This document shows, in pieces, positions 23,117 through 35,279 of a DNA stretch of 64,000 nucleotides. Source of the stretch: Manduca sexta. Lineage: Eukaryota; Arthropoda; Insecta; Lepidoptera; Sphingidae. Location: assembly GCF_014839805.1 (NCBI RefSeq), contig NC_051126.1, positions 6,766,609-6,830,608 on the forward strand, read 5' to 3'. Numbering within the stretch: position 1 is the stretch's first letter; each line of letters opens with the position of its first letter. The notes under the pieces were generated by a model, which was given only the letters and a program-made list of their open reading frames with translations, ran no database searches and was not told where the DNA came from. A program made the position numbers and the translations under genes.

Positions 23117-24739
23117 AAATACGCACCGTTACCATTAGAAAATTCGTGGATCTTGGAGATAAATTTAGGGGTTAAAGCTTTGTAATTGACTACGGGACGA
23201 TGGTATAATTATATGAACTAAATTGTTTTCGTTCAGATAATTGGGTTAAATTTAGAAATAATAAATTTCAATTCTCATCTAAACTCATTATTTATTCAAT
23301 TCAATTGAAGGTTAGCGGGTTAAGGTATCATTAATTGTACAACAGAAACATCTAAAACTATGTTTAGAAGACTAATTTAACTTGTTAAGAGCGATCTTTG
23401 ACTTCATATTCCACCGTATATTCGTTATTTGCCCAATAACTCAACAATAATAATATGTCCCTGACATCAGGCAGGCTGCTCATAGAAAACTTAGACAAAT
23501 CTGTAACAAGCACGCACAAGTACGTTCCCCAAATTGAAGTAGGATAAGCAGTTATATACAGAAACCTAACACGAATATGAAAACAGTAAATATTCATAAA
23601 ACAACCGAGACTAATGTCAATAAACGATTTCATAGTCGAATAACTATGTAAATGATGTTTGTAGTCACAACAATAACATTAAGCGCCTTGGAGGCGGACA
23701 GTCTTGTGTATCTTGCACTTCTGATTCTGTAAGTGATTTTATATTAAATATTTGTCTAATGGACCTTAAAACGATAATTGAATTGTTAATATCTAAAGGA
23801 ACATTGAGATCGCATTCAACATTACGCTACTCGTGTGAACGAATCCACGAATACTATTGTTAATTCATGCAATATTTCTATTTTATGGCTACAATTTTTA
23901 CCCGTCTCAGTTTCGGATAAGTTAAATCGTCGATTCCAGTAACTAATGAGTTCTGTTGGACATCCTTCGATATGTTCAAATGTAAAAACTGACTTTCGCG
24001 CAAAAAAAATAAAGATAACATTTGAAACAGCTCCCTCATTGTACACCTTGTGCTAATGCGTTCAAAAACTTGCTATAAAAACTTATATTACGTCTGGCAA
24101 ACATTTATTTTTGCAAGTTCTCGAACAGATATCGCATCCTGTGCCGCGTCTGTTCAGGATGTTCAAGTTGCTGTACTTCCTTCATTGTTTAAAAAAAGTA
24201 AAAACGTTTCTCTCCATTTATAGCGTTTATGTTATCTAAATCCAATTAGTTTTACTATATATGTAGTAGCATGCTTACATGATCGTTTCCTTTCCATTCC
24301 TGTTAAGTTCCTGCGATACACACTTTCGCAGGAAGCCATATTACGTCACGACTTCTGTCTTCGGATCATAACGGCAACCATAACCAATAGTAGGATGTCT
24401 CTACTGACGATTATTCTGAGTGCACTTCGTTTGAAAGTAAGCCCTTTTAGAGTGTGACCGACAGTGACCTCACGGCAATTTCCACACAGAGAATTCCACA
24501 TTGCTAAGGTAGGAAACATGTGGCCTGACATCTGAGTCAATAGGAACATCGGAGTTCTATGGTAGTTGTTAAGTTACAGCCTCTCAATTCATGGGGCTTT
24601 CTAACCTGCCTAGTCACACTTCCAAAATATACCTAAGCAGAAAAAACGGTTTAAAATATTGTTTAGATGAATATTTTTTTATTGATATCATTTTAATCGT
24701 TAGCATTACAATGTCTTTTATATAATTACTTTTTGTATT
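23117..24739. other. No gene recognised
   Basis: Unique DNA. Minus frames at 23385-23633, 23822-24046 and 24346-24549 show no domain or repeat. Confidence 0.5.
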
Positions 24740-24775
24740 TTTTTAATACTGAATTTTTATTTGCAGGTAAGGACC
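24740..24775 (+). promoter_or_regulatory. Recursive-splice-site motif, CAG|GTAAG
   Basis: A pyrimidine/T-rich tract (TTTTTTAATACTGAATTTTT) leads into ATTTGCAG directly followed by GTAAGGAC, with the junction at 24766/24767. A strong acceptor fused to a strong donor with no exon between is the form of recursive (ratchet) splice points known from long insect introns. It would imply a long plus-strand intron across this window. A chance match cannot be excluded without RNA data. Confidence 0.4.
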
Positions 24776-24812
24776 AATTTAAAACAACGACAATATTAAG
24801 GTAATTGATTTT

Positions 24813-24863
24813 GTACAGCTGTCGTACCGCGCATGCAGTACAACTACGCCAGCGAGGCAGCCC
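24813..24863 (-). mobile_element. SINE family B head fragment
   Basis: On the minus strand it reads GGCTGCCTCGCTGGCGTAGT then TGTACTGCATGCGCGGTACG, the tRNA-like 5' half of SINE B. It ends just before the B box, so only the A-box half is present. Confidence 0.7.
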
Positions 24864-25343
24864 TTTAATTTAGTTATAAATAAATACGAAACTCAATGGG
24901 CGAACAAATATCGAAAAGGCCATCATAGCGAGCTTATACTGTAAGGATGTTTTCAATAACCGATCCCGATCTTAATCTCACATCTGATCCCAAAAAATAA
25001 ACCAATCAAAACAAGTCAATTGTAAGCATGTCAAAAATTCTTTGTTCTAATTGGTCTGTTTTCGCGATCGATCGTAAAATGAGATTGAGATCGTTTATTG
25101 CGATCGGCGGTAAATAACAGTTGAACATAGCTTGGTAGCAATGAAATTCCCTCTAGAATCAGTGAACAGTGTACTAATGCAGTTAATATTCTTGTAGCAG
25201 TGTCAGTGTTTAGTTAAGCGGTCACTATGTTAATTCGGGTTCAATATCGAGATCATGTTCAAGGGTTACATGATGAGTTTGTAATAATGGTTGATTTGAT
25301 AAGGAATTGCTTCAAAGACCATAGTGTTATAATTAGTGAAGTT
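24864..25343. other. No gene recognised
   Basis: Unique sequence. A GATCGATCG-rich patch near 25060-25110 is the only local peculiarity. Confidence 0.45.
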
Positions 25344-25659
25344 TGTAAGGAATCCTGCCTTCCAAACTGCCTGGAACTGACTGCCTCGGTGGCGTAGTTG
25401 TATTGCATGTCCGGTACAATAGCGCTCTTAGGTCCTGGGTTCGAATCCCGGGTCGGGCAAAATGATATTTGGGTTTTTCTGCTCAGTATCAGCTCGGAGT
25501 CTAGAATTTGTACCCGATATGGCGATAGGCTCGCCCCCTATCACATCATGGGACGGAACATATTTGGCGAAAAGTGGGTGCCCTAGTTGCGCCTCTGCAT
25601 ACCCCTTCGGGGATAAATGCGTGATGTTATGTATGTATGTATGTATGTAAGGAATCCTG
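25344..25659 (+). mobile_element. SINE family B, complete copy with 14-bp target duplication
   Basis: The exact 14-mer TGTAAGGAATCCTG occurs at 25344-25357 and 25646-25659 and brackets the insertion. Inside are an A-box-like TGGCGTAGTTGT (25390-25401) and a perfect pol III B box GGTTCGAATCC (25438-25448). The body follows (GTACCCGATATGGCGATAGG, TGGCGAAAAGTGGGTGCCC, CCCCTTCGGGGATAAATGCG) with a (GTAT)n tail at about 25628-25648. It is a tRNA-derived SINE transcribed by RNA polymerase III and copied by a LINE reverse transcriptase. The intact duplication makes this one of the younger insertions in the window. Confidence 0.95.
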
Positions 25660-26303
25660 ACATGGTATTGTACGTTAACACTTGACTAAGTAATAAGGAT
25701 GAACGGTCAATAAACAATAACAAAACGGTCAATGTTTGGAGTCACAGAGGATGTAGTAACTAAAATGGGTTTATTGTATAGCGACTATCTTAAGATGCTG
25801 ACTTTAATTTGATAGAGTCTCATGATATAACACTTCAGAACTAAATTGAGTACGTCTATTAATAGTTCATAGTATGTTGCGTTGTGGCGTAGTTCACTCC
25901 CTCACTTCCCGGTATTTATGGCTGAGTGGCCAACACTTTAATGTTTGTTCCAAATAATTCATAATTTAACATTTCCGATACACTACCTGCTATCAGGCAA
26001 CATAATACAAATATATCAATGTTTCCTGTAATTATGATGGAGGTAAAACAAATTATTTTATGCATTGATTTCTCACGTAACACATCTTAAATCAATGAGT
26101 CACGAAGATTATACTATTTATACATAACGTTTAGCGATTACGGATGTCCTTAAACTACTTTAGCAGCATTTATTTTAGTAATGTAGGCTATAATGTGAAT
26201 TACGCGGCATACATATGTATAGTGCAATACACAATTACTTCTTGAAATGTAAATAAAATATAAATATCTACTCAGTTTTTGCATAATTCATTTTGGCAAT
26301 AAT
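25660..26303. other. No gene recognised
   Basis: Unique sequence with no repeat family or open frame of note. Confidence 0.5.
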
Positions 26304-26600
26304 AGCGACGATAGCCTAGTTAAAAATGGAACGGACAGTCGAGACAAATGTCCGCAGGTTCAAAACCTAAGGGCTTATATCTCTAGCTTTTCTAATCTTA
26401 TGTGTGTATTTTAGAATTATCGCATATTTTAAAAAGAAGAAAAACATCGTGAGATAAACTGAATACCTGAGAAGAATTTCGGAGGTATGTGAAGTCTGTC
26501 AACCGCAATTAGGCCAGCGTGGTGAACTGTAAAGCCTAAAACCTCTCAGTATCAGACGAGACACGTGCCCAGCATTATAGTACATAATACAGGTTTGATG
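26304..26600 (+). mobile_element. SINE family A, diverged copy
   Basis: Head GCGACGATAGCCTAGTTAAA, B-box region AGGTTCAAAACC, then TGTGTGTATTTTAG, AACATCGTGAG, GGCCAGCGTGGTGAACTG and the GTGCCCAGCA...TACAGGTTTGATG tail. It is complete from head to tail but has many substitutions. Confidence 0.85.
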
Positions 26601-28714
26601 TTATATTTAAAATACTGCCTTTTTAACTATAACCTTAATTACCTTAGTGGGTCCGGTAAATAATGAAACCTGCTAAACACAATTACTGTTATAACACTAG
26701 ATACATTAGATGTAATTAAGGATAGTCTGTGTGTACGTAGGTTTAAAAAAATATATGCTTTGTCAAAATTAGCGACAGCTTGATAACATCATGGATTATT
26801 TTTCTAACCGAGTATACGTAAGATTTAGTAAAATAAATAGTGGATGTAATTATTGTTTATGTGATTTAAGCATTTCTTAAGATTTAATGCTTTTTTTAAA
26901 TTAATATGCGTATGAAGGAGTAATATTATGTAAGATTAATTTTCATAATTATTTGGTATTACCTGGGAGTCGTCTATTCACCAAAGTATACTGTCGTTTA
27001 ACGAAAAGGAAATTGTATCATAAATCTTCTACTAATTTACATTGTATTGCAAAAAATGCAACGAAAACATCCCGAAGTGGTTCGACACCACGACCTCAAG
27101 GGACCACAAACAATAAATTAACGCTTCGATGAATATGTAAATTTCAGTTCGTAGGATGGCAAATTAATGCTTAATTTCTCTGTTCTGTTTCGCATAAATT
27201 TCGCAAATATATTCCTCAAGCCCTTTTGACGAACGCTGGCTGCATTCATTTATGTCGACCAAGTAAAACAAACTCTCCAAATAAACTTGTTATAAGTATT
27301 TACGTCCAATTTAATATTGGCAAATAACTTCCCAGATGATATTCAAATTTCATTATTGATTTACAACTTTGTTAGACAACCGCTGAGGCGTAAAGATTCT
27401 CGTTTAAAGGAGATTTTACCTTATTAACATCTCTTGTTCACTGGTTTAATGTTTATTTATTTTGATCTCTTTAAGAGATATTTTGACTTTATTTACGCAT
27501 CGAATATTTTTGGAACTAGGTTAAAGTATATCAATTTCAACAAATAAATTTAATAATTTTTGTTTGTTTAGGATTAATTCAGAAGCCATTAAATCAGTTT
27601 ATCGAGACCAAAGGCTTATATTTAGCTTAACAACACAACAGTAACTGATTAAAAACTTGATCGATACTGGCTTGTGTACATATTTTTATTGCTGGCAATG
27701 TGGAAATTAAACTATCGTAAACTTTTTAAAATATCAAATTTGGAACACAATATATTTACGAACAAAATTGGAATTCAGGAGTTGGTTTACACTTCGCTGG
27801 TAAATTGACCCACTCACGGCTTTGTGTCACGTTGCTTTTTGCTCTCACTTTATATCCATCACATTCACGAGTTTATGACTTTTAAAATGGCATTTATGGT
27901 TCGTTAATCAGCATTCATTTAAACACTTGCGGTGAAAGCGGCTGTATCCCCTGAACTGCTGGTTACGACGTAATTAAAGTCAAAAAGGGACTTTTATTAT
28001 TCAATGGGTACTCGACAGAAATCGGTATTTGCTGAACAGAACATTTCTTTGTCTGATTGTATAATGGGCTTACTTTGATGTACTAAGTAGCTATGACTGT
28101 GCGTCTTGCCGGGTTTGATATTAATTAAGGAATCATTTATGACTTTTACTCTGGTCTTCCCTGTCTCTCTTTCATGAATAAAATAATTTTTTGCGTTGTA
28201 ATTAAACCCTTTTGAATGGTTCATTTCGATGAATCATTAATTCATTTACCCAACAGTGAGTTCAATTTATAGATTATTTGGTTATTATTATTTCTGTTAA
28301 TAATTGTAAAAAAATACTGTTAGGTGTAGGTACTGTATTCATTCAATGAAACGACAAATGACTACAATATCTGCGACGACACCCAAAAGGAAGTACCAAA
28401 AATCTTTAATAGCAAATATCCCTTGACGGTAGTTATTATGCTGGCCTGTTTAATTGCTTCTTCACGCTTCATTTAAAGGACCCAGTAAAGTTAGCTAAAA
28501 CCATCAGTAAAATTTTTTACTTTTACGGTTATGCAGTAGGCTTTCAAAGCGGTGCCGTCAAAGTTTTAAGTGCCGTGGATTTGCGAGCAGATATTAAAAT
28601 AAGATAAAGACTACTGACAATCAAAGATAATTTACATCCAAAATGGATTATCTATTATTATTGGACAATTAAATAAAAGTGTTTTCTTAATGATAATTTG
28701 TTAGTATAAAAACA
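26601..28714. other. No gene recognised
   Basis: About 2 kb of AT-rich DNA. A stretch at 27060-27115 (GTGGTTCGACACCACGACC) looks retroelement-like but matches no family I can name. The minus frame 27997-28224 has no motif. Confidence 0.5.
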
Positions 28715-28943
28715 CCAGTCTTGTATATTATATTATTGTATTATGTACTGTCCCACTGCTGCGTACGGGCCCCCTCTACTACTGCGAGGGATTAAGCTTT
28801 AGTTCACCACGCTGGCTTAGTGCACACTCCCAAAATTCCTATAGAGAATTTCTCGGGTGTGCAAGTTTCCTCACGATGTGTTCCTTCACTGTTAAAGAAA
28901 GTGATAGTTCAGTCCGTCCCACTCCCAACTACGCTATCGCCGT
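28715..28943 (-). mobile_element. SINE family A, internally deleted copy
   Basis: Tail side (TACTGTCCCACTGCTGCGTA, CCCCTCTACTACTGCGAGGG) at the left and head end (CCCAACTACGCTATCGCCG) at the right, read on the minus strand. The B-box segment and adjacent body are missing between about 28900 and 28912, so it could not be transcribed by pol III. Confidence 0.85.
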
Positions 28944-29240
28944 TGTTTTTTTATTGTTAATACTAATTTCTATTGGGTCTGGGGTGGGCTTAAGTCTCTA
29001 CCACATAGCAATAATCTTAATAGGGCCCGAATAGCGTCCAGTTGCACTTGGAGATAAATTGATTGCAGATGCCATAAATGATTGGAGATAAATCAGAAAC
29101 GAAGAATTTAACTTGGGAATTGATGCAGGTACCAACCGTTATTTACAAATTAATAATATTTTTTTTTTTTAATAACATATTCAAGTTATACTGTAGACAT
29201 AAACTATAATGCCATAGTTACCGTATAGGTGGCTTGTTTA

Positions 29241-29420
29241 GAATACAAAGAATTTAATGGATGGGTTGACCAGGTTACCAATACAATGAAGGACCCCATT
29301 AATGCAGCACTTCATCAGGCAGTAGACCGAAGCCAATAGCGAAACACCATCGACAAAATCATTGGGAGTCACGATTCTCAATAATGAGCACCGACTGAAA
29401 TGAAGTAGTACCTAATTTTT
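29241..29420 (+). pseudogene. RTE-clade LINE C-terminus with internal stop
   Basis: The frame from 29262 reads WVDQVTNTMKDPINAALHQA then VDRSQ, a TAG where tryptophan is expected (DR..W), and RNTIDKIIGSHDSQ ending at TAA 29382-29384. The W-DQ...A...A.DR..WR...HD-Q-stop pattern and the following GAGCACCGACTGAAATGAAG match the end of a common arthropod RTE LINE. It belongs to a different RTE subfamily from the WM-AA-DRS type at 6886. The fragment is short and inactive. Confidence 0.7.
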
Positions 29421-31263
29421 ATATTAAACAAAATGTTCTGCTTAAAATACATTACACAGGCCACCTGATAACATGTGTTGGAACTTTGTTTTCCGAATAC
29501 TTTTCCTTATAAGACGTATACGAGAAAATGAAATAATGTTTTATTTGGCAACAATTTGCGCGGCATAACGATTGTTTTATTGCTTTTTATTTTGGGTAAC
29601 ACGTTTATTGGGAACAGTAGCGTTGTGTGAAATATTCTTCCTTTAATACTATTTTTATTTGGGAAGAGAAATATACTATCACAATACAAAATTGATTGCC
29701 CTATCTGTCTTTTATCTAATCCACCCTTATAAACCTACTTTTGTATACATCGATTCATTGCCTAACGCGTTTTAGTAACATTTGAATATTGAATACAGTT
29801 TATTCCTTAAGCCTCATTTAGGTTTAATTATTGCTAGCAATAATTGTTTTTTTATACCTATCAAAATACTCATATACTTTAAAAAAAATATCATTTATTG
29901 GGAAAATTTTATGACATGGTAATATTGTTTTTTTTTTTTCGTTTAATATGTGTCTAGTGACGGCACCAGATAAAACCTTTATTATATTCTTGGTAATTAA
30001 AAAGGAATGATGTATAAGCATTAAAACGTTTCAAACTTTTAAGAACCAAGCCAATGACAGCAGAAACTTTGATCAATCTTAAGTTAATAGCACATAAAAG
30101 ATGTTCTTTATGACAGAATTCATTTCGCGAATACCATCCATAATGAAGGGTTGCCGTAAACTCTGTTGAAACCAATGTCAATTTCCGGCATCCAATTATT
30201 GTCACATTGTTTTATCCAAACTCAATATCGGCTTGTTTACTTACAAACCGTACTAACATAATAATCGATGTTTTTGTAACGAGGTAGAACGTGGCTTTTT
30301 TGTGTACATGTGTTAATTAACTTCAAAAGCCAATACATGTCACTGTCAATGCAAAATAGGTAAAGTTTTTCGGGCGGGATGGGGTAATGAACATTATTGT
30401 ACCTTAACGAGCATGGGGCCGATCAGGGGATTTTTTGATAAAGAACTTTATCCCATATGTTATAAAATTGTATTTTAGATGCAACTACCTTTAAACGCTT
30501 ACAGAGTAATAGAATCTTTAGAGGTGTGAGTGTTCGAATTTGTCTTACGGCAGACGTCATAATTTACTATCAAGCGACCTACATTTTGTACTACTACCCT
30601 ACTCCGCTGTAAAAAATATTTTTTCTTTCTTGGTGCAGCTGATGGAATTACATACTTATCTACGAAAAAGTTACTTTTCCATCACATATTTTACTTAATC
30701 TTCCAATCATTTTGCTATCTTTGGGGAATAGTACCAGGATCTTTCCATAATTCTGTTCTGATAGGACTGATATCTCTTTTTATGGCTATCGCTTCGGATA
30801 AGAAGGGCAGTAAATAATTTTGTTTTATAAAAAATGGACGGGTGGATATTAAAAGTTTTTTTAGTAACTATAATAGTCACTTCTGTGTTCCAACTTTGAA
30901 TTTTGGAATCTATCGACAATTTTTCTTCTTATATCTGATATTTGAATGTATACAACATTAATTTAAGTATTTTCATTCCTTTTCTTATGTACGAAAGAAA
31001 ATAGAACTTGGAATAGAGTTCCTCTTTGTTTTATTTTGCAGTATAATTCAAATTCTAAAAGTGCTGTCTGTTTACTTTTTCAAAGAAAAACATACTTTTG
31101 AGATCACTCCTTGACGCCGTATTTTCTTCTCTTGTTTATATTTTAGTATTCGGTGTACAATATGCTGTTGTTTGTAAATCGTGGATAAGTAACATCGTTC
31201 AGTATATTTTATACAGACAAATGTGTGACTAGGCATTACCACTACCAGATGATTCTGTTATCT
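29421..31263. other. No gene recognised
   Basis: AT-rich DNA with a T run near 29930. Minus frames at 29507-29689, 29824-30021, 29954-30205 and 30707-30919 lack motifs. A good acceptor sequence (TTTTATTTTGCAG, about 31040) precedes a 19-codon open stretch, but no donor follows. Confidence 0.5.
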
Positions 31264-31267
31264 GAGA

Positions 31268-31564
31268 ATGAAATTTAATTACGTTATTAAAGATTTCCAC
31301 TTTGTCGACAACATTGGACTGCATATCAAGAGACCTTTTTCCCGAAGCATCATAAAAAGTGACGACTTATTTACAACAAATCCGTCATCTGACCTCTATT
31401 CCATTACCGGCACTATTATTATAGCAATAAGGGACTCAATTTTGGCGCGTCCTAACTCGCTAGTAATTTTGGAGGTCAGACCCTCGCTTTCAAATGTCAC
31501 GAGCAGGTGTCGCGTCATTACGCCTCTTGAACTTTTGGATTTCATGTTGAGGTTTGGTAATTAA
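31268..31564 (+). other. Unassigned ORF, 98 codons, open on both strands
   Basis: The plus frame starts MKFNYVIKDFHFVDNIGLHI and ends ELLDFMLRFGN. The minus strand also carries a long frame (MKSKSSRGVMTRHLLVTFES, with one TAG after about 48 codons and then open again). The segment is GC-richer than its flanks and is not simple sequence. I cannot name a family for either strand. It may be an old piece of a transposon or gene. I do not claim that it is expressed. Confidence 0.25.
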
Positions 31565-32447
31565 TATGTAAATATTAGTTGAGCCGTCCCAAGGACGAGC
31601 AGCTGTTGTTAAATTATCACGTTGTTTATCTTGTAAGCTAGTTAATCGAGTTTCGACTCGACGTGATCTACGGTTACTCTGGCAGATTATATTTTTGAGG
31701 TGAAGCGTTTAACATCTTTGGAATGGTTTTTTTTTTATTTTACGTTATAGAGTGATTACTTTTGAACCAACTAGGGCTGTCAATGGCAATATTGAAACGT
31801 ATTGGCTTCCCCTTTGTGGAACTTGCACGACCTCCCTTTTCTGAGTCGATTAATCTCTCGCTGTATTATGCAGGTCTTTAGGTAAATTTAAACGCAAGCG
31901 ATATAAAGTTCCCCATTAGTCCGATAGTAATAAAACCTTAACCTTAACTTTAAAACGAGTCAAGTAAATAAAAACACAATTTGCAAATATTTGCAGGTTG
32001 GTCGACCAACAGCGATTAACACTGAGATTCTCGCCAATATTTATTTAGCTTTCAATACTATTTGATAGTATCTGCCGTCACAATTACGGGACCCCACGCC
32101 ACTGCAATTTATAAAATTGCTGATTTTACTTCTGCCGCGGGTAAGATGTTTTAAATTGCATGTCGTTATATGCATTTAACTTCGCTTCTTCGTCTCGTGG
32201 ATTGCTTTCGGTCCGTCATGTCTAATACTCTTTTAGTAGTATTTTTATTTTGGTATGTCTGTATAAATAAATTGGCTTTCGTAGATGTTGGAATGCAGAG
32301 GTCAGACGAATGATACCATTATTTTGAGAGGTTTAAAAATAACGAGGCAATTGAGATGTGTAATTTGTATATATTGTGAATATGAGAACAACAAATTTAT
32401 TTGTATTATAGAGAGGCAATATCTTAACGTAATAAAATACTTCTTCG
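31565..32447. other. No gene recognised
   Basis: Unique AT-rich DNA with a T run near 31728 and a short ACCTTAACCTTAAC repeat near 31936. Confidence 0.5.
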
Positions 32448-32793
32448 TATCAAGCAAGCGATAGCCTAGTTGGGTGTGGAACGGACTGCCAAGACGAATG
32501 TCCGACAGTTCAAATCCGAAGGGCACACAACTCTAAATTTTCTAAAATCATGTGTGTATTCTTAGTGAATTTATCGTTCGCCGTAACGATGAAAGAAAAC
32601 ATCGTGAGGAAACCTGCACATCTGAGAAGTTCTCTATAGGAATTTCGAAGGTGTGTGAAGTCTACCAATCCGCAACTAGGCCAGCGTGGTGGACTAAGGC
32701 CTAATTCCTCTCAGTAGTAGAGGAGGCCCGTGCTCAGCAGTGGGCAACTATATAATACAGGGCTGATATTATTATTATTATATATCAAGTAAG
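32448..32793 (+). mobile_element. SINE family A, complete reference copy with target duplication
   Basis: An 11-bp direct repeat, TATCAAGCAAG (32448-32458) and TATCAAGTAAG (32783-32793), brackets the element. The A box TAGCCTAGTTGG (32462-32473) fits the pol III consensus and the B box GTTCAAATCC is at 32508-32517. The body follows (GTGTGTATTC, CATCGTGAGGAAACCTGCAC, GGTGTGTGAAGTCTACCAAT, GGCCAGCGTGGTGGACTAAG, CTCAGTAGTAGAGGAGGCCC) with a CAGCAGTGGGCAACTATATA ... GGGCTGAT(ATT)n tail. About 324 bp without the duplications. It resembles the HaSE/Metulj group of lepidopteran SINEs as I recall them. The family name is from memory, not from a search. Confidence 0.95.
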
Positions 32794-32796
32794 TTT

Positions 32797-32995
32797 AAGG
32801 ATTCTTATGTTTACGCGACTGTTAGACATTGAAATAAAACTATTTTGGAGATTTTATCGCGGTTTTTATATTATAATTTTCTCTCGACGTTTTGAAGACT
32901 TTGTAGACTTCGTGGTCACAGGGCGGACTGAAGTGTTGGTCCGAAAAGTCATAGTAGTAGATATCGTAACTTATTGTAAGTTTATTAGTTAGAAA
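32797..32995 (+). repeat. Repeat family C copy
   Basis: Runs from GGATTCTTATGTTTACGCG through GTTAGACATTGAAATAAAAC, TTTTATCGCGGTTTTTAT, CTCTCGACGTTTTGAAGAC and GGTCACAGGGCGGACTGAAG to AGATATCGTAAC. It lies 4 bp beyond the SINE A target duplication, so the SINE inserted at its left edge. The 61-codon frame at 32807-32992 is repeat sequence. Confidence 0.7.
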
Positions 32996-35279
32996 CTGTT
33001 GCAACAATATCCAAAATATATAGATAAAAAATGTATTATAGCGTAAAACGCTTCAATAGACACAAATACATTGTTTTGTTATTGGATTACACAGGCTACC
33101 CGTGTTGGAATATAAGTTTTATCATAATATTGTAACGCTCGAGGAGTTTATATTGCCGTCGTAACAAACTATTGGCAGTATCTACTAGTAACTACAGCAA
33201 GCGTGGCGTAAAATGGCCCACGTTTTGTCAGTCCTTGACAATATCAATTGCATTGGTGTATAATGATAAAATGCTTTCATAGGAATTTGTAGACGAAGTA
33301 AAGGTTGTAGAATACTTGTAGTTAGGCACCATGATGTTACATGGTTTCCTTGACGGACTGAACCTGCTACTCGTAATTGTAATCGCTCAAATTCCTTCGT
33401 ACAGTCAGCCACATAAATAGCTGAAAAAATTTAAAACGTTTCTACACGTTCAAACGAAATATTCTTTGAAATTTATTTAACTAAATAAAAATCGGTTGTT
33501 GATATAAACACAAAAGTTGAAAGATGTTTCGTAATTTTGAATTTCTTCATACTTTTGTGACTGACTGTACATCCCTTTGAAAATAATGAAGGAATATTGC
33601 GCAATAAATAGACCAGGCTAACCGCATCAAGATAATTTATTAGCACTTACTAAGGCCCACTTATTGCAATAAATTGCTCGTCGTCGCGTTCATTAACGAG
33701 TCATAGGCACGCGAGTATGAGACGTTTTTTATAAGCCGTGTGGACTGCCTTATGCATATTTGATGGAGTCGAGTCGTGTTTTAAGATATCTGCACTTAGT
33801 TTAAGCTAATTATTCGTGAGCCTTATTACTACCATCATAAAGCATAAAATAACACACCAAACTGCAGTACAACGCTCGGTGAATATGTCAAGGGCGACCA
33901 CGATTGCACGAGTTGTTAGGTTTTAAGATAGAATAGTGTGAAATTTATTTTGTTATGGAAAATATGCCATTAATAACTTCATTAGTGTAAAATGTCTTTT
34001 GTGTCGTAGTTATTATATTCAGACACATACATTACGAGGCCATGGGTATAGACTTTATATACCTGTATGTTATAACATTATTAAATATAATTTTATCCAC
34101 TCATCGCTCAAATGTCAAAAACCTGCAAACCACAGATAAGAAGTAAAGTTTTCATATCGGAACGTGAAATCAGCGTATAAAAATTAACAGTTGTTTGACA
34201 TAAATTCCAAATTTAAAATTAAAAGCAATCTACTTCAAGAATGGAACAACAATTTTATTAAATTACCTATTGCGCAACGATTGTTGCGTACACGCAGGTG
34301 CATTGCAATTACCATAGCAAAATCGTAATTCATGTCACGTACTTACAAAATCGACTGCTAAGAGTAAAACGAAATATTATGTAGCCCCATTTAAGTTGTT
34401 GAAATATTTTAATAAAGTTTAAGTAGTGTTTTTAAATTAACTATGCATTTGAAACGCGTTAATAATTTTAACCGCACAATAGCTGTTATAAAAATGATTT
34501 AGCCACTTCGTAAAGCATATAGCTTAAGTTGCGAATACTGGATACAACATAACGTGACGTGTGACAGTGGAATTAATATAACATGTTTTCACAAACGATT
34601 GGATATAAGTAGTAAGTATGGATTTAGACGTTTTCAAACTTAGCACAAATCATAATTTAACATTAAATTTATTAATAATTCCGAGGCCAGGAAGGCATAG
34701 ACCGACTTTCATACCAGGAATTTCAAGCGAGCGAAGGCGCAAGTCAATCCTAGTGTTTTAATAAAACGTTTTAATGCTCAAGAATTTAATCTGCAAAATA
34801 CATTAACCGGAGTCTTGGTTTATTAAAATGCTTAGATAAATACTAGGTCACGATTCTTCTTAGCATGTAGTTCACACGCGGGAAACAAACCGATAACTTG
34901 CTTGTTTAATGCAATTATTGTTGCAATTACTGTTATTTTTAAACCATTTATCTACATGGTTAATTGTGACAGCGAATGGTAAGGTAAAATAAATATTTTT
35001 AACCAACTTTCAAAAAGGAGGAGGTTCTCAATTCGACGTGTATTTAAAATTTAAATTAATTTATAATAGATCAATACATTAACAAATATACGAAAACAAT
35101 GTAGTTTTACTGAGTCGCCAACTCCATAGTTAGTAACCAGTATGCACGTAATATAAAATTATGTTCGCTTGTGGTTTTCAAAGGCGGTTTAATTTTTTAT
35201 TAACGATTATAATTTTGTTTTGTATCCGTAATTTAAAACAACTTTTCCATATTTCCGCCTTTTTATTTTACCTATCTAA
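32996..35279. other. No gene recognised
   Basis: More than 2 kb of AT-rich unique DNA. The minus frame 33185-33412 has no motif. Confidence 0.5.

Noticed and set aside
25380..25450. tRNA gene
   Set aside because: A- and B-box sequences are present, but the cloverleaf is not preserved and a SINE body and tail follow. It is a SINE head.
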